Assembly: GCA_012523705.1 (NCBI GenBank)
Contig: JAAYTU010000040.1
Span: 1 to 54,004, forward strand
Direction of reading: 5' to 3'
Length of the DNA: 54,004 nt
Origin: Clostridiaceae bacterium
GTDB lineage: Bacteria; Bacillota; Clostridia; DSM-8532
Under the pieces are notes generated by a model, which had not been told where the DNA came from, did not search any database, and was given only the letters and a program-made list of their open reading frames with translations. Positions 9,458 through 16,591 of the stretch are shown piece after piece (the first letter of the stretch is position 1; each line of letters opens with the position of its first letter). Both the position numbers and the translations under genes were made by a program.

Positions 9458-9954
9458 GTGCCAAAATGGCCCAGCATAAATTCGTTAATCTTTTCTTTGA
9501 AAAAGTCGGGCCTCTGAGGCTCGGCTTTTGTTATTGTGGTGGTTTTGCCACCTGATGAATATACTTTTCCGCATTCAGGGCAGACATCAAAATAGATCTG
9601 CACCGACTGCGATATTACCCGTCTGCCATCTCTAGCCGCTTTAGCCTTCTCATTTGAAACATGTTCCTGTTCATGGGAAGAAACTTTAGAGAATGAAGCT
9701 GAAGCAGGAATATTGGTGGGAGTCTGGAACGAAACGCTGGAATCATTCGAAATATCAACATACTTGCGATTCTTGCAGGCCTGGCACCCAGTTGTTTTAC
9801 TGGTGCTTAGGGGATTAAGTGTACCAGATGCCTGACCGACTCGGGTTAACGAATCAGTGGGTACCTGAGGTGAGCCTACAGGATTCTTTGTTTCCATGGA
9901 AACTGAATAATTATTGATCATTCTATCATGTAATGAAGGAGCATGGATATACAT
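9436..9954 (-). CDS. Small putative zinc metalloprotease-like protein (HExxH, two CxxC)
   Basis: This 172-residue protein has the HExxH motif HEQEH (His94, Glu95, His98) between two Cys pairs, CQAC (57-60) and CPEC (125-128). The layout suggests a zinc-binding fold, and the motif resembles that of SprA-related putative metalloproteases. The N-terminal 50 residues are Ser/Thr/Pro rich and probably disordered; no signal peptide is seen. An upstream in-frame ATG at 10056 exists, but the ATG at 9954 has AGGAGAG at good distance and is preferred. It is encoded alone between ileS and the M42 genes on the opposite strand. Its proteolytic activity is unproven, and the Cys pairs could instead form the only structural metal site. 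Confidence 0.7.
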   Translation of the reverse strand: MYIHAPSLHDRMINNYSVSMETKNPVGSPQVPTDSLTRVGQASGTLNPLSTSKTTGCQACKNRKYVDISNDSSVSFQTPTNIPASASFSKVSSHEQEHVSNEKAKAARDGRRVISQSVQIYFDVCPECGKVYSSGGKTTTITKAEPQRPDFFKEKINEFMLGHFGTRIDTYV

Positions 9955-10439
9955 AATGATCTCTCCTGACTTCAGCTGATCATGCGTTCCGAATAAAACA
10001 TAACTTCGAAGGATAATTGTATATATATTTACCCATAATGATCGAATCAAAAACAATACTATGGGCCGGGTCCCTCTAGCTTTTCAAGCAGAGCCATTGT
10101 CTGCGGTCTATCCTTCGGAGGATTCCGGCTTATTTCAATCCTTGTATCAGCTACATGCCGTCAGTTGAATGCTGCTGCAAGGTTCTTACTCCATTTGCCT
10201 CCAGGCACCCGGGCCTACATGATTATTGCTAGATCAAAAATCATGGTATAATAATCATACTATATGTTTATAGTTAGTTTTACAGGGATACTGGGTTGAT
10301 ATGAAGTGGCCGGTGCACCCAGTGACAGCACATAGTATTACAGTGCTCACAGGCATAACTATACCATTTGCTATTTACGGTACTAAGGGAGCCGGGGCTG
10401 GTTCATGATACAAACAATAAATACAGGTGAGGTGTTGAT
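9955..10439. other. 485-base intergenic stretch
   Basis: No complete gene is seen here. The left half contains a minus-strand reading frame interrupted by one stop (10059-10214). The right half holds a TATAAT (10247-10252) and a leader with two hairpins before the first M42 gene: CTGGGT (10291-10296) with ACCCAG (10317-10322), and GTGACAGCAC (10322-10331) with GTGCTCAC (10343-10350). Confidence 0.5.
10059..10214 (-). pseudogene. Possible broken reading frame
   Basis: On the minus strand one frame reads about 51 codons with coding-like composition, including GGKWSKNLAAAFN, then an in-frame TGA (10161-10163), then HVADTRIEISRNPPKDR and TMALLEKLEGPGP to a stop. There is no start codon or ribosome site. 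It could be a gene remnant or chance. I do not recognise a family. Confidence 0.25.
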
Positions 10440-11468
10440 ATGATGCATTGTGGCGAGTTAATAATAAAGCTTAGCGATTTGAGGGCTGTTTCAGGAAGAG
10501 AAAATGAAGCAAGCGATGCGATAGCCGAGGTTTTTCGGGAATATTGCGACGAGGTTTATATAGATGGCTTTTATAATGTTGTAGGCTTAAAAAAGGGCCA
10601 GGCTTCAGAGCCTAAGAACATTTTAATAACAGCACATTACGATGAGATTGGTCTTATCGTTACCGATATTGAAGAAAGCGGATTTCTAAGATTTGCTCCT
10701 GTAGGTGGTGTGGATGTTAAGACTATAGGAGCAATGGAGGTAACTGTGCATGGAAAGCATGATCTTTTCGGGGTTATTGGTGCAAAGGCACCTCATCTGA
10801 TAGACCCTGCCGATAAGGATAAGGCCGTGAAGTTTGAAGATATGAGAATTGACATTGGCCTTAGTGGCGAAAAGGCTAAAGAGCTTGTGACGATAGGGGA
10901 TATGGTGTCCTTTAACAGTCCTGCTCAAAAGATGATGAACAACAGAATAGCAGGGAAGAGCCTGGATAACAGATGTGGTGTAGCAGCCATTGTTGAAACG
11001 CTAAAGGAGCTTAAAAAGCTTAATCATGATGACAATGTCTATGTGGTAGCCACTGTTCAGGAGGAACTGGGGCTAATAGGAGCAATTTGTGCATCCTATA
11101 GAATTGATGCTGATTTAGCAATTGTAATTGATGTATGCCATGGTGATATGCCCGGTACTCCAGCAGATTCAAGCTTTCCCCTGGGAAAGGGTACAGCCAT
11201 AGGGATAGGGCCAATCTTGAACAGAGAACATGTTAAGGCAATGATTAAGCTCGCAAAGGATGAACATATTCCTTATCAGATTGATCCTGAGACCGGTGAT
11301 ACCGGCACCGAGGCAGCCGCTCATGCTGTTGCAAAAGAGGGCATCCCTGTAATACTTCTTTCTATACCCTCAAAATATATGCATACTCCTGTTGAAATGA
11401 TATCTGTCGACGATGTAATTGCCACGGGCAGACTGGCGGCGCGTTATATAGCAGGGAGGGAAAAATAA
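10440..11468 (+). CDS. M42-family metallo-aminopeptidase, paralogue 1
   Basis: This 342-residue cytoplasmic aminopeptidase is of the M42 (glutamyl aminopeptidase / deblocking aminopeptidase) family, which forms large tetrahedral shells and trims short peptides. The binuclear metal and catalytic residues are visible in order: AHYDEIG (His, catalytic Asp), KSLDNRCG (bridging Asp), VQEELGL (catalytic Glu pair), DVCHGDMPG (Asp) and YMHTPVEM (His). Two ATGs in tandem start the frame; GGTGAGGTG lies about 5-8 bases upstream. Its stop codon overlaps the start of paralogue 2 by one base, indicating an operon. Confidence 0.93.
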   Translation: MMHCGELIIKLSDLRAVSGRENEASDAIAEVFREYCDEVYIDGFYNVVGLKKGQASEPKNILITAHYDEIGLIVTDIEESGFLRFAPVGGVDVKTIGAMEVTVHGKHDLFGVIGAKAPHLIDPADKDKAVKFEDMRIDIGLSGEKAKELVTIGDMVSFNSPAQKMMNNRIAGKSLDNRCGVAAIVETLKELKKLNHDDNVYVVATVQEELGLIGAICASYRIDADLAIVIDVCHGDMPGTPADSSFPLGKGTAIGIGPILNREHVKAMIKLAKDEHIPYQIDPETGDTGTEAAAHAVAKEGIPVILLSIPSKYMHTPVEMISVDDVIATGRLAARYIAGREK

Positions 11469-12535
11469 TGAAGGAAGCATTAAATAATCTAAAAAAGCTT
11501 ACAGCCCTTGATGGAATATCAGGGGAGGAAAAACCGGTAAGGGAGTATATTATCTCAATTATTAAGGATTATGTTGATAATTATTATGTAGATAATATGG
11601 GAAACCTGATAACCTATAAAAAGGGAAGAGGAAATGGACCTAAAGTAATGGTTGATGCTCATATGGATGAGGTGGGCCTGATGGTAACCCATATTACCTC
11701 TGAGGGATTGTTGAAATTCCAGACCGTTGGTGGTATTGAAGGAAGAGTTTTAGTGGGAAAACGGGTCAGAATTGGTGAAACCTGTGTCCCGGGTGTAATA
11801 GGCTATAAGCCCATACATCTTCAGGAGAAAAAGGAAAGAGCCTCTGCAGTTGACATTAAACAATTGACAATTGATATTGGTTCTAAGGATAGGGAACGGG
11901 CAGAAGAAAAGGTTCAGGTGGGAGATATGGTTGCCTTTTCATATGATCCGGTCGAGTTTGGAGATAATAAGCTTATGGCAAAGGCTTTAGATAACAGAGT
12001 GGGTTGTGCTGTGCTTATAGAGCTTTTAAAGCATAGCTACGAGTTTGATTTATACGGATGCTTTACCGTCCAGGAGGAAGTGGGTTTAAAGGGTGCCAAG
12101 ACGGCTTCATATCAGATTATGCCTGATATTGCTTTGATATTGGAGGGGACCACCTGTTATGATGTTCCCGATACTAAAGAACATGACATGAGCACTGTAA
12201 GCGGAGATGGTCCTGTTCTTACCCTCATGGATCGAACCGTAATTACCGACAGAGATTTAGTTAATAAAATAATAGATGTTGCTAAGAATAACAAAATTCC
12301 CTATCAATTTAAGAGAACAATTTCAGGGGGCACTAATGCGGGCAGAATACAGGCCAATGCCGAGGGAGTAAAGGTGGCTGTAATTGCAGTCCCGTGCAGA
12401 TATATTCACACTCCGGTATCAGTAATGGACATTTCTGATTTTGAAAATTCATACAGGCTTTCAAAAAGATTTTTGGAGAGCCTTGGTGTATCAATAGATC
12501 TCTATCGCGAAGAAGGGGGAAAAGAATATGTTTGA
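11468..12535 (+). CDS. M42-family metallo-aminopeptidase, paralogue 2
   Basis: This 355-residue M42 peptidase has DAHMDEVG, KALDNRVG, VQEEVGLKG and YIHTPVSV as metal and catalytic motifs. At the metal ligand that is Asp in paralogues 1 and 3, this one has Glu in LEGTTCYDVP, a variant typical of another M42 subgroup. It therefore belongs to a different branch, perhaps with different specificity. It is translationally coupled on both sides: it overlaps paralogue 1 by one base and paralogue 3 by eight. A co-expressed set like this could assemble separate or mixed particles that process peptides with different N termini; this is inference. Confidence 0.93.
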   Translation: MKEALNNLKKLTALDGISGEEKPVREYIISIIKDYVDNYYVDNMGNLITYKKGRGNGPKVMVDAHMDEVGLMVTHITSEGLLKFQTVGGIEGRVLVGKRVRIGETCVPGVIGYKPIHLQEKKERASAVDIKQLTIDIGSKDRERAEEKVQVGDMVAFSYDPVEFGDNKLMAKALDNRVGCAVLIELLKHSYEFDLYGCFTVQEEVGLKGAKTASYQIMPDIALILEGTTCYDVPDTKEHDMSTVSGDGPVLTLMDRTVITDRDLVNKIIDVAKNNKIPYQFKRTISGGTNAGRIQANAEGVKVAVIAVPCRYIHTPVSVMDISDFENSYRLSKRFLESLGVSIDLYREEGGKEYV

Positions 12536-13505
12536 ATTAATAAATAAATTAGCTGGTGCCTATGGCCCATCAGGAAATGAAAAGCAGGTTTCGGCACTTA
12601 TAAGGAGCATTTTAAAGGATAAGGTTGATGAAATAAGAGAAGATGCTCTGGGAAATTTGATATGCGTTAAGAAGGGCAGTGGGAAAAAGTTTATGTTGGC
12701 TGCCCACATGGATCAGATAGGGGTTATTGTAACCTTTATTGATGATAAGGGATTTCTAAGGTTCGGAAATATCGGGGGACTTCGTCCCCAGGTGATTTTA
12801 GGCCAGAGAGTTGTATTTGAAAATGGCACCACAGGTGTTATTTGGTATGAGGAAAATATAGATGATATAAAGAAGCTGAAGCTTGATAAGATGTACATTG
12901 ACATAGGTGCAACAAGCAGGGAAGAGGCCGAAGGAATGGTCAAGCTTGGCGATCAGGCGGTTTATGCTGCTGATACAAAGCTTCAGAACGGAAAGATTAT
13001 ATCAAAATGCATGGATAACAGAATAGGCTGTGCAATCCTTGTTCAGATGGCTCTGAATTCCCCGAAGACCGAGAATGAAATATACTATGTCTTTACTGCT
13101 CAGGAAGAGGTTGGGCTAAGGGGAGCCAGGACAGCAGCCTTTGGTATTGTTCCTGATATGGCCCTGGCTGTAGATGTAACAGGTACAGGAGATACCCCAG
13201 AAAGCAAGCCTATGGCGGTGCGTTTAGGAGCTGGTCCTACAATAAAAATAAAAGATGCCAGCGTTATTTCGCACCCTGCCGTAAAGGACAGATTGATTGA
13301 AAGGGCCAAGTCCGCAAATATACCCTATCAATTTGAAATTATGACCTTTGGTGGTACCGATGCGGGCAGTATTCACATAACAGCAGGAGGTATACCTTCA
13401 GGTGGCGTATCTGTTCCTACCAGACATATTCATAGCTCGGCTGAAATTGTGGATATGAAGGATGTAGAAAATGCAGTAGAATTATTGGAACATTTTGTAA
13501 AATAG
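12528..13505 (+). CDS. M42-family metallo-aminopeptidase, paralogue 3
   Basis: This is the last of the three tandem M42 genes, 325 residues. Motifs are AAHMDQIG, KCMDNRIG, AQEEVGLRG, DVTGTGDTPES and RHIHSSAEIV, so all ligands are kept. The catalytic DE after His is DQ here; the Asp remains. It is shorter than paralogue 2 by about 30 residues, mainly at the ends. The start overlaps the end of paralogue 2 by eight bases, with GAAGGGGG just upstream as ribosome site. No obvious terminator follows. A promoter-like TTGAAC at 13531 begins the next unit. Confidence 0.93.
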   Translation: MFELINKLAGAYGPSGNEKQVSALIRSILKDKVDEIREDALGNLICVKKGSGKKFMLAAHMDQIGVIVTFIDDKGFLRFGNIGGLRPQVILGQRVVFENGTTGVIWYEENIDDIKKLKLDKMYIDIGATSREEAEGMVKLGDQAVYAADTKLQNGKIISKCMDNRIGCAILVQMALNSPKTENEIYYVFTAQEEVGLRGARTAAFGIVPDMALAVDVTGTGDTPESKPMAVRLGAGPTIKIKDASVISHPAVKDRLIERAKSANIPYQFEIMTFGGTDAGSIHITAGGIPSGGVSVPTRHIHSSAEIVDMKDVENAVELLEHFVK

Positions 13506-13608
13506 TTGAAAATTACTCAGGGTTGCCATATTGAACTGACTTAGTTCCTATTAATAAAAAATAAATAATAGTCCAATACTAAGTGGGTCGGAAGGAGGAG
13601 AATGACTC

Positions 13609-14037
13609 ATGAGTATATTGGACAATATGATGAATGAGAAGCCAAAAACCACTAAAAAGGCTGCCGGAAAGAAAAGCAAGGAATCCTTTTTCAAGGAGGA
13701 ATACTCCGACCAATTGGCCAATGATGTATCAAAATATGGAATTCAATCCTATTCAAAATCTGGTGTGACATTTGAAAAAACGTCTGAAAACCAGGCTAAA
13801 ATAACATATTCAGGGTTGCTTGTTAAAAGTGGTGCTCAATCTGTTGATGCTGTATATGGATATGGAAGCAATCAAAATTGGGAGAGTGTTTCCACCATGC
13901 CCCTAAATCAGGAGAGCGCCGGATCCTATATGGCTATATTGCCTATTGAGCAAGGGAAAAATGTAAACATAGTCTTTAAGGATTGTGCTGAAAACTGGGA
14001 CAATAACTCAGGCATGAATTATACCTTTGTCAATTAA
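13609..14037 (+). CDS. Stand-alone cytoplasmic starch/glycogen-binding module (CBM25/53-like)
   Basis: This 142-residue protein is a single carbohydrate-binding domain (about residues 55-142) behind a basic, disordered-looking N terminus (KPKTTKKAAGKKSK). The features VDAVYGYGSNQNW, the spacing to NIVFKDCAENWDNNSG and the final Tyr match starch-binding CBM25/26/53-type domains, whose aromatic residues stack on alpha-glucans. No signal peptide or enzyme domain is present, so it should act inside the cell on glycogen. It sits about 340 bases before glgA on the same strand, separated by a terminator and a small minus-strand gene. AGGAGG precedes the ATG. The exact CBM family is uncertain. Confidence 0.75.
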   Translation: MSILDNMMNEKPKTTKKAAGKKSKESFFKEEYSDQLANDVSKYGIQSYSKSGVTFEKTSENQAKITYSGLLVKSGAQSVDAVYGYGSNQNWESVSTMPLNQESAGSYMAILPIEQGKNVNIVFKDCAENWDNNSGMNYTFVN

Positions 14038-14048
14038 TAAAGGACTAT

Positions 14049-14072
14049 GAAAGGGGCTTAGTGCCCCTTTTT
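14049..14072. terminator. Bidirectional terminator
   Basis: AAAGGGGC pairs with GCCCCTTT around TTAGT, followed by a T run. On the opposite strand an A/T-rich flank could serve the convergent small gene that ends at 14072. Confidence 0.8.
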
Positions 14073-14239
14073 CATAGCCTGCTTCCGTTGCTTCCCCAAT
14101 CCCTTGCCTCTTCTACCGCCTCATCTGAGGATATTGGAATATTTCCTTCGCCTATTGTCTCCTTTATCTCCGTGACTGCGTTTGTTACATATCTTTTAAA
14201 TGTATCTGTATGAATTGATTTCTTCTTCTTTTTTTTCAT
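14072..14239 (-). CDS. Small hypothetical protein, lysine-rich N terminus
   Basis: A 55-residue protein starting with Met and six Lys. It contains FKRYVTNAVTEIKETIGEG and an acidic stretch SSDEAVEEARDW. I do not recognise a family. The start at 14239 is chosen over 14257 because GGAGG lies about 7 bases upstream of it. The gene is convergent with the carbohydrate-binding module and divergent from glgA. The strong ribosome site and the shared terminator argue that it is real. Confidence 0.55.
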   Translation of the reverse strand: MKKKKKKSIHTDTFKRYVTNAVTEIKETIGEGNIPISSDEAVEEARDWGSNGSRL

Positions 14240-14378
14240 ATAATCGCCTCCATACATAGTTTTATCGATATGTATCAGTTTATTCGTACATTATTTGTGA
14301 ATGTGCTTTGTAAGTGAAAAAATGGTATAATTAATCTGATTGATTCATGGTGTAATATTTTAGGAGAGGAGTTTTGCA

Positions 14379-15833
14379 ATGCAAAAGCTAAAAGTATGGT
14401 TCGCTTCGTCTGAGGTTGAGCCTTTTGCCAAAACAGGAGGCCTTGCTGATGTGGCAGGTTCATTGCCTAAGGCTCTAAAGGAGTTAGGTGTTGATATTCG
14501 GGTGGTCATGCCAAAATACGGGCAGATTGCTAAAGAATTCGTATCTCAGATGGAGTTTTTGGGAAGCTGTGAGGTTGAGCTTTCATGGCGTAAACAGTAT
14601 TGTGGTATTTTTAAGCTTGAGTATGGTGGAGTTACCTTTTATTTTCTTGATAACGAGTATTACTTCTTTAGAGAAAGCCTCTACGGCTTGTATGAAGATG
14701 GAGAACGTTTTAGCTTTTTCTGCAGAGCCATTTTGGATGTTTTGCCTATAATAGATTTTAAGCCTGATATTATTCATTTAAATGACTGGCAGACCGGTAT
14801 GGTAAGTCTTTTGTTAGATGCACAATATCGCAGCATGGGAAGTGGATTCTATAAAAGAATACATACATTGTTTACCATACACAATCTGAAATACCAGGGA
14901 GTTTTCCATAAGAATATTTTAGGGGATCTACTGGGGCTTGACTGGAAGTGTTTCAATGTAGATGGTGTCGAATTCTTTGACCAGATTAACTTTTTGAAGG
15001 CTGGGTTATCCTACTCCTCAACCTTGAGCACTGTCAGTCGTACCTATGCTGAAGAAATCAAATATGATTTTTATGGGGAACAGCTTCAGGATCTCATTCG
15101 TCGGCGTTCTGGTGATATGTATGGCATTGTAAATGGCATAGACTGTCAGGTCAATGATCCTAGAACCGACACAAGACTATATGCCAATTACGATATAGAT
15201 GATCTTTCGGGTAAGTACGAGAACAAAAGGATGCTTCAGAGGGATTTAGGTCTGGATGTTACCAATGAGGTACCGATAGTCTCTATCGTTTCCCGCTTGG
15301 TAGACCAAAAAGGCCTGGATCTGGTGGAATACTTGTTCCATGAGCTTATCGGAATAGGTATTCAATTTGTAGTATTGGGTACAGGTGATAAGCGTTACGA
15401 AGATTTCTTCTCATATGCTCAAGGAGTATACCCGGGCAAGGTGTCTGCAAATATAAAATATGATGCTACCTTGGCTCAACGGATTTATGCCGGAAGCGAT
15501 ATGTACCTTATGCCTTCATTATATGAACCCTGTGGGTTATCACAATTATTCTCCATGCGTTATGGAACTGTTCCGATTGTCAGAGAGACAGGAGGTCTTA
15601 AGGATACCGTAATTCCTTACAATAAATTTACAAAGGAAGGCACAGGATTTTCATTCGCAAATTATAATGCTCACGAAATGAAGGACGCAATTGCAAGAGC
15701 TGTTGAAGTATATAAAAATAAAGAGGACTGGAGAGCATTAATAAAAACCTGCATGAGCCAGGATTTCTCGTGGCAGCATTCAGCCCGTGAATATAAGGCT
15801 TTATATGAGGATATGCTCAGAAGGTTTAATTGA
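14379..15833 (+). CDS. glgA: Glycogen synthase (GT5)
   Basis: It transfers glucose from ADP-glucose to the non-reducing end of glycogen in the cytoplasm. This 484-residue GT5 enzyme has the N-terminal K-T-G-G-L motif (residues 18-22) that binds ADP-glucose, the HLNDWQTGM and FTIHNLKYQG signatures, and the C-terminal SLYEPCGLSQL motif with the catalytic-site Glu. AGGAGAGGAG lies 7 bases before the ATG. A TATAAT at 14326-14331 is the likely -10. glgB and glgC are not in this window; glgP lies 10 kb away on the other strand. Confidence 0.96.
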   Translation: MQKLKVWFASSEVEPFAKTGGLADVAGSLPKALKELGVDIRVVMPKYGQIAKEFVSQMEFLGSCEVELSWRKQYCGIFKLEYGGVTFYFLDNEYYFFRESLYGLYEDGERFSFFCRAILDVLPIIDFKPDIIHLNDWQTGMVSLLLDAQYRSMGSGFYKRIHTLFTIHNLKYQGVFHKNILGDLLGLDWKCFNVDGVEFFDQINFLKAGLSYSSTLSTVSRTYAEEIKYDFYGEQLQDLIRRRSGDMYGIVNGIDCQVNDPRTDTRLYANYDIDDLSGKYENKRMLQRDLGLDVTNEVPIVSIVSRLVDQKGLDLVEYLFHELIGIGIQFVVLGTGDKRYEDFFSYAQGVYPGKVSANIKYDATLAQRIYAGSDMYLMPSLYEPCGLSQLFSMRYGTVPIVRETGGLKDTVIPYNKFTKEGTGFSFANYNAHEMKDAIARAVEVYKNKEDWRALIKTCMSQDFSWQHSAREYKALYEDMLRRFN

Positions 15834-15901
15834 TGCTCTGTGTCATTAAACTTACACCCTGCATAATATGAATAAGGCCGAAACAGAACGGGGTGTAAAT
15901 T

Positions 15902-16063
15902 ATGAGTGATTGCTGCAGGCAGGATTGTGGATGCGGTGGAGGCGGATTTTTTGGTGGAGATAATATATGGTGGATAATTATTATCATTGTTTTAGTAATA
16001 TGCTTCTGCCCAGGTATTTTTGACGGAAAAGGCTGCGGAAGATTTGACGACCGTTGTTGCTAA
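15902..16063 (+). CDS. Small Cys/Gly-rich membrane peptide
   Basis: This 53-residue peptide begins MSDCCRQDCGCGGGGFFGG, continues with one hydrophobic helix (WWIIIIIVLVICFCPG, about 23-38) and ends GKGCGRFDDRCC. There are nine Cys. Short Gly-rich single-helix peptides of this kind are common in spore formers (YjcZ-like, often sporulation-linked), but I cannot assign it to that family with certainty. GGGGTG is the ribosome site. It is part of an inverted repeat, TTACACCC (15852-15859) with GGGTGTAA (15891-15898), which could hide it. A terminator follows at 16093. Confidence 0.6.
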   Translation: MSDCCRQDCGCGGGGFFGGDNIWWIIIIIVLVICFCPGIFDGKGCGRFDDRCC

Positions 16064-16092
16064 AAGTCTCGAAAATCCCCCAATAGAAATTC

Positions 16093-16123
16093 TGGAGGTC
16101 AAACACTGGCCTCCCTCTTTTTA
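16093..16123 (+). terminator. Rho-independent terminator after the Cys/Gly peptide
   Basis: GGAGGtC and GgCCTCC arms around a short A-rich loop are followed by CTCTTTTTATT. Confidence 0.65.
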
Positions 16124-16152
16124 TTCCCATTTTAATTATTAATTGAGTAGAA

Positions 16153-16329
16153 TCAGTGGTCAGCGTTTTTTAGAATAAAGGCCTTACATTCTTCCTTGCT
16201 GGAATTCTTAACTGTTTGGGATGGCATAACTTTGCCTTTAAAGCCAAAATATTTGCATCCGTTAGGCCGATGCTTATCCCAGGTTATATAATAATATTTA
16301 CACTTAAAACAATTAATCTGATTTTTCAT
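16153..16329 (-). CDS. Small conserved Cys protein (CxxC...C...C type)
   Basis: This 58-residue protein contains CFKCKYYYITWDKHRPNGC, then YFGFKGKVMPSQTVKNSS and a final C in EECKAF. The spaced cysteines (CxxC, Cys25, Cys49) suggest a small metal-binding domain. The pattern (CKYY, W, P-x-GC, FGFK, MPS, SS) recurs in small uncharacterised proteins of many bacteria as far as I recall; I cannot name a function. The ATG at 16329 lacks a good ribosome site, which lowers confidence slightly. It is convergent with the Cys/Gly peptide gene. Confidence 0.65.
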   Translation of the reverse strand: MKNQINCFKCKYYYITWDKHRPNGCKYFGFKGKVMPSQTVKNSSKEECKAFILKNADH

Positions 16330-16432
16330 AAATTTATTTTACCATAGAAAATAAATTTGAAAAACTAGCCCTCCAGTCCAATCCCTCCAGCCTGATTCCA
16401 CCGGTTTACCCCGATATACTCAAAAAAATGGG

Positions 16433-16488
16433 TTGACAATGTAAAAAAACACCTGTACCATTGTATTAGGTGATTAATACAATGGTAC
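16433..16488 (+). promoter_or_regulatory. Promoter with overlapping 13-bp perfect inverted repeat (operator) upstream of the export operon
   Basis: TTGACA (16433-16438) is followed after 17 bases by TACCAT (16456-16461). That hexamer lies inside the left arm of a perfect inverted repeat: GTACCATTGTATT (16455-16467), an 8-base spacer, AATACAATGGTAC (16476-16488). The position over the -10 and start suits repressor binding. The arms are not followed by a T run, so a terminator is unlikely. A second TATAAT occurs at 16541-16546 without a good -35. Confidence 0.65.
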
Positions 16489-16591
16489 AAAAATGATTAT
16501 ATGTTAATACATTATTCATAATTTTCTAATAAAAAATTGATATAATTAGTAGATGACACAATATTACTGGAAACGGAGGATACATAGTAGC

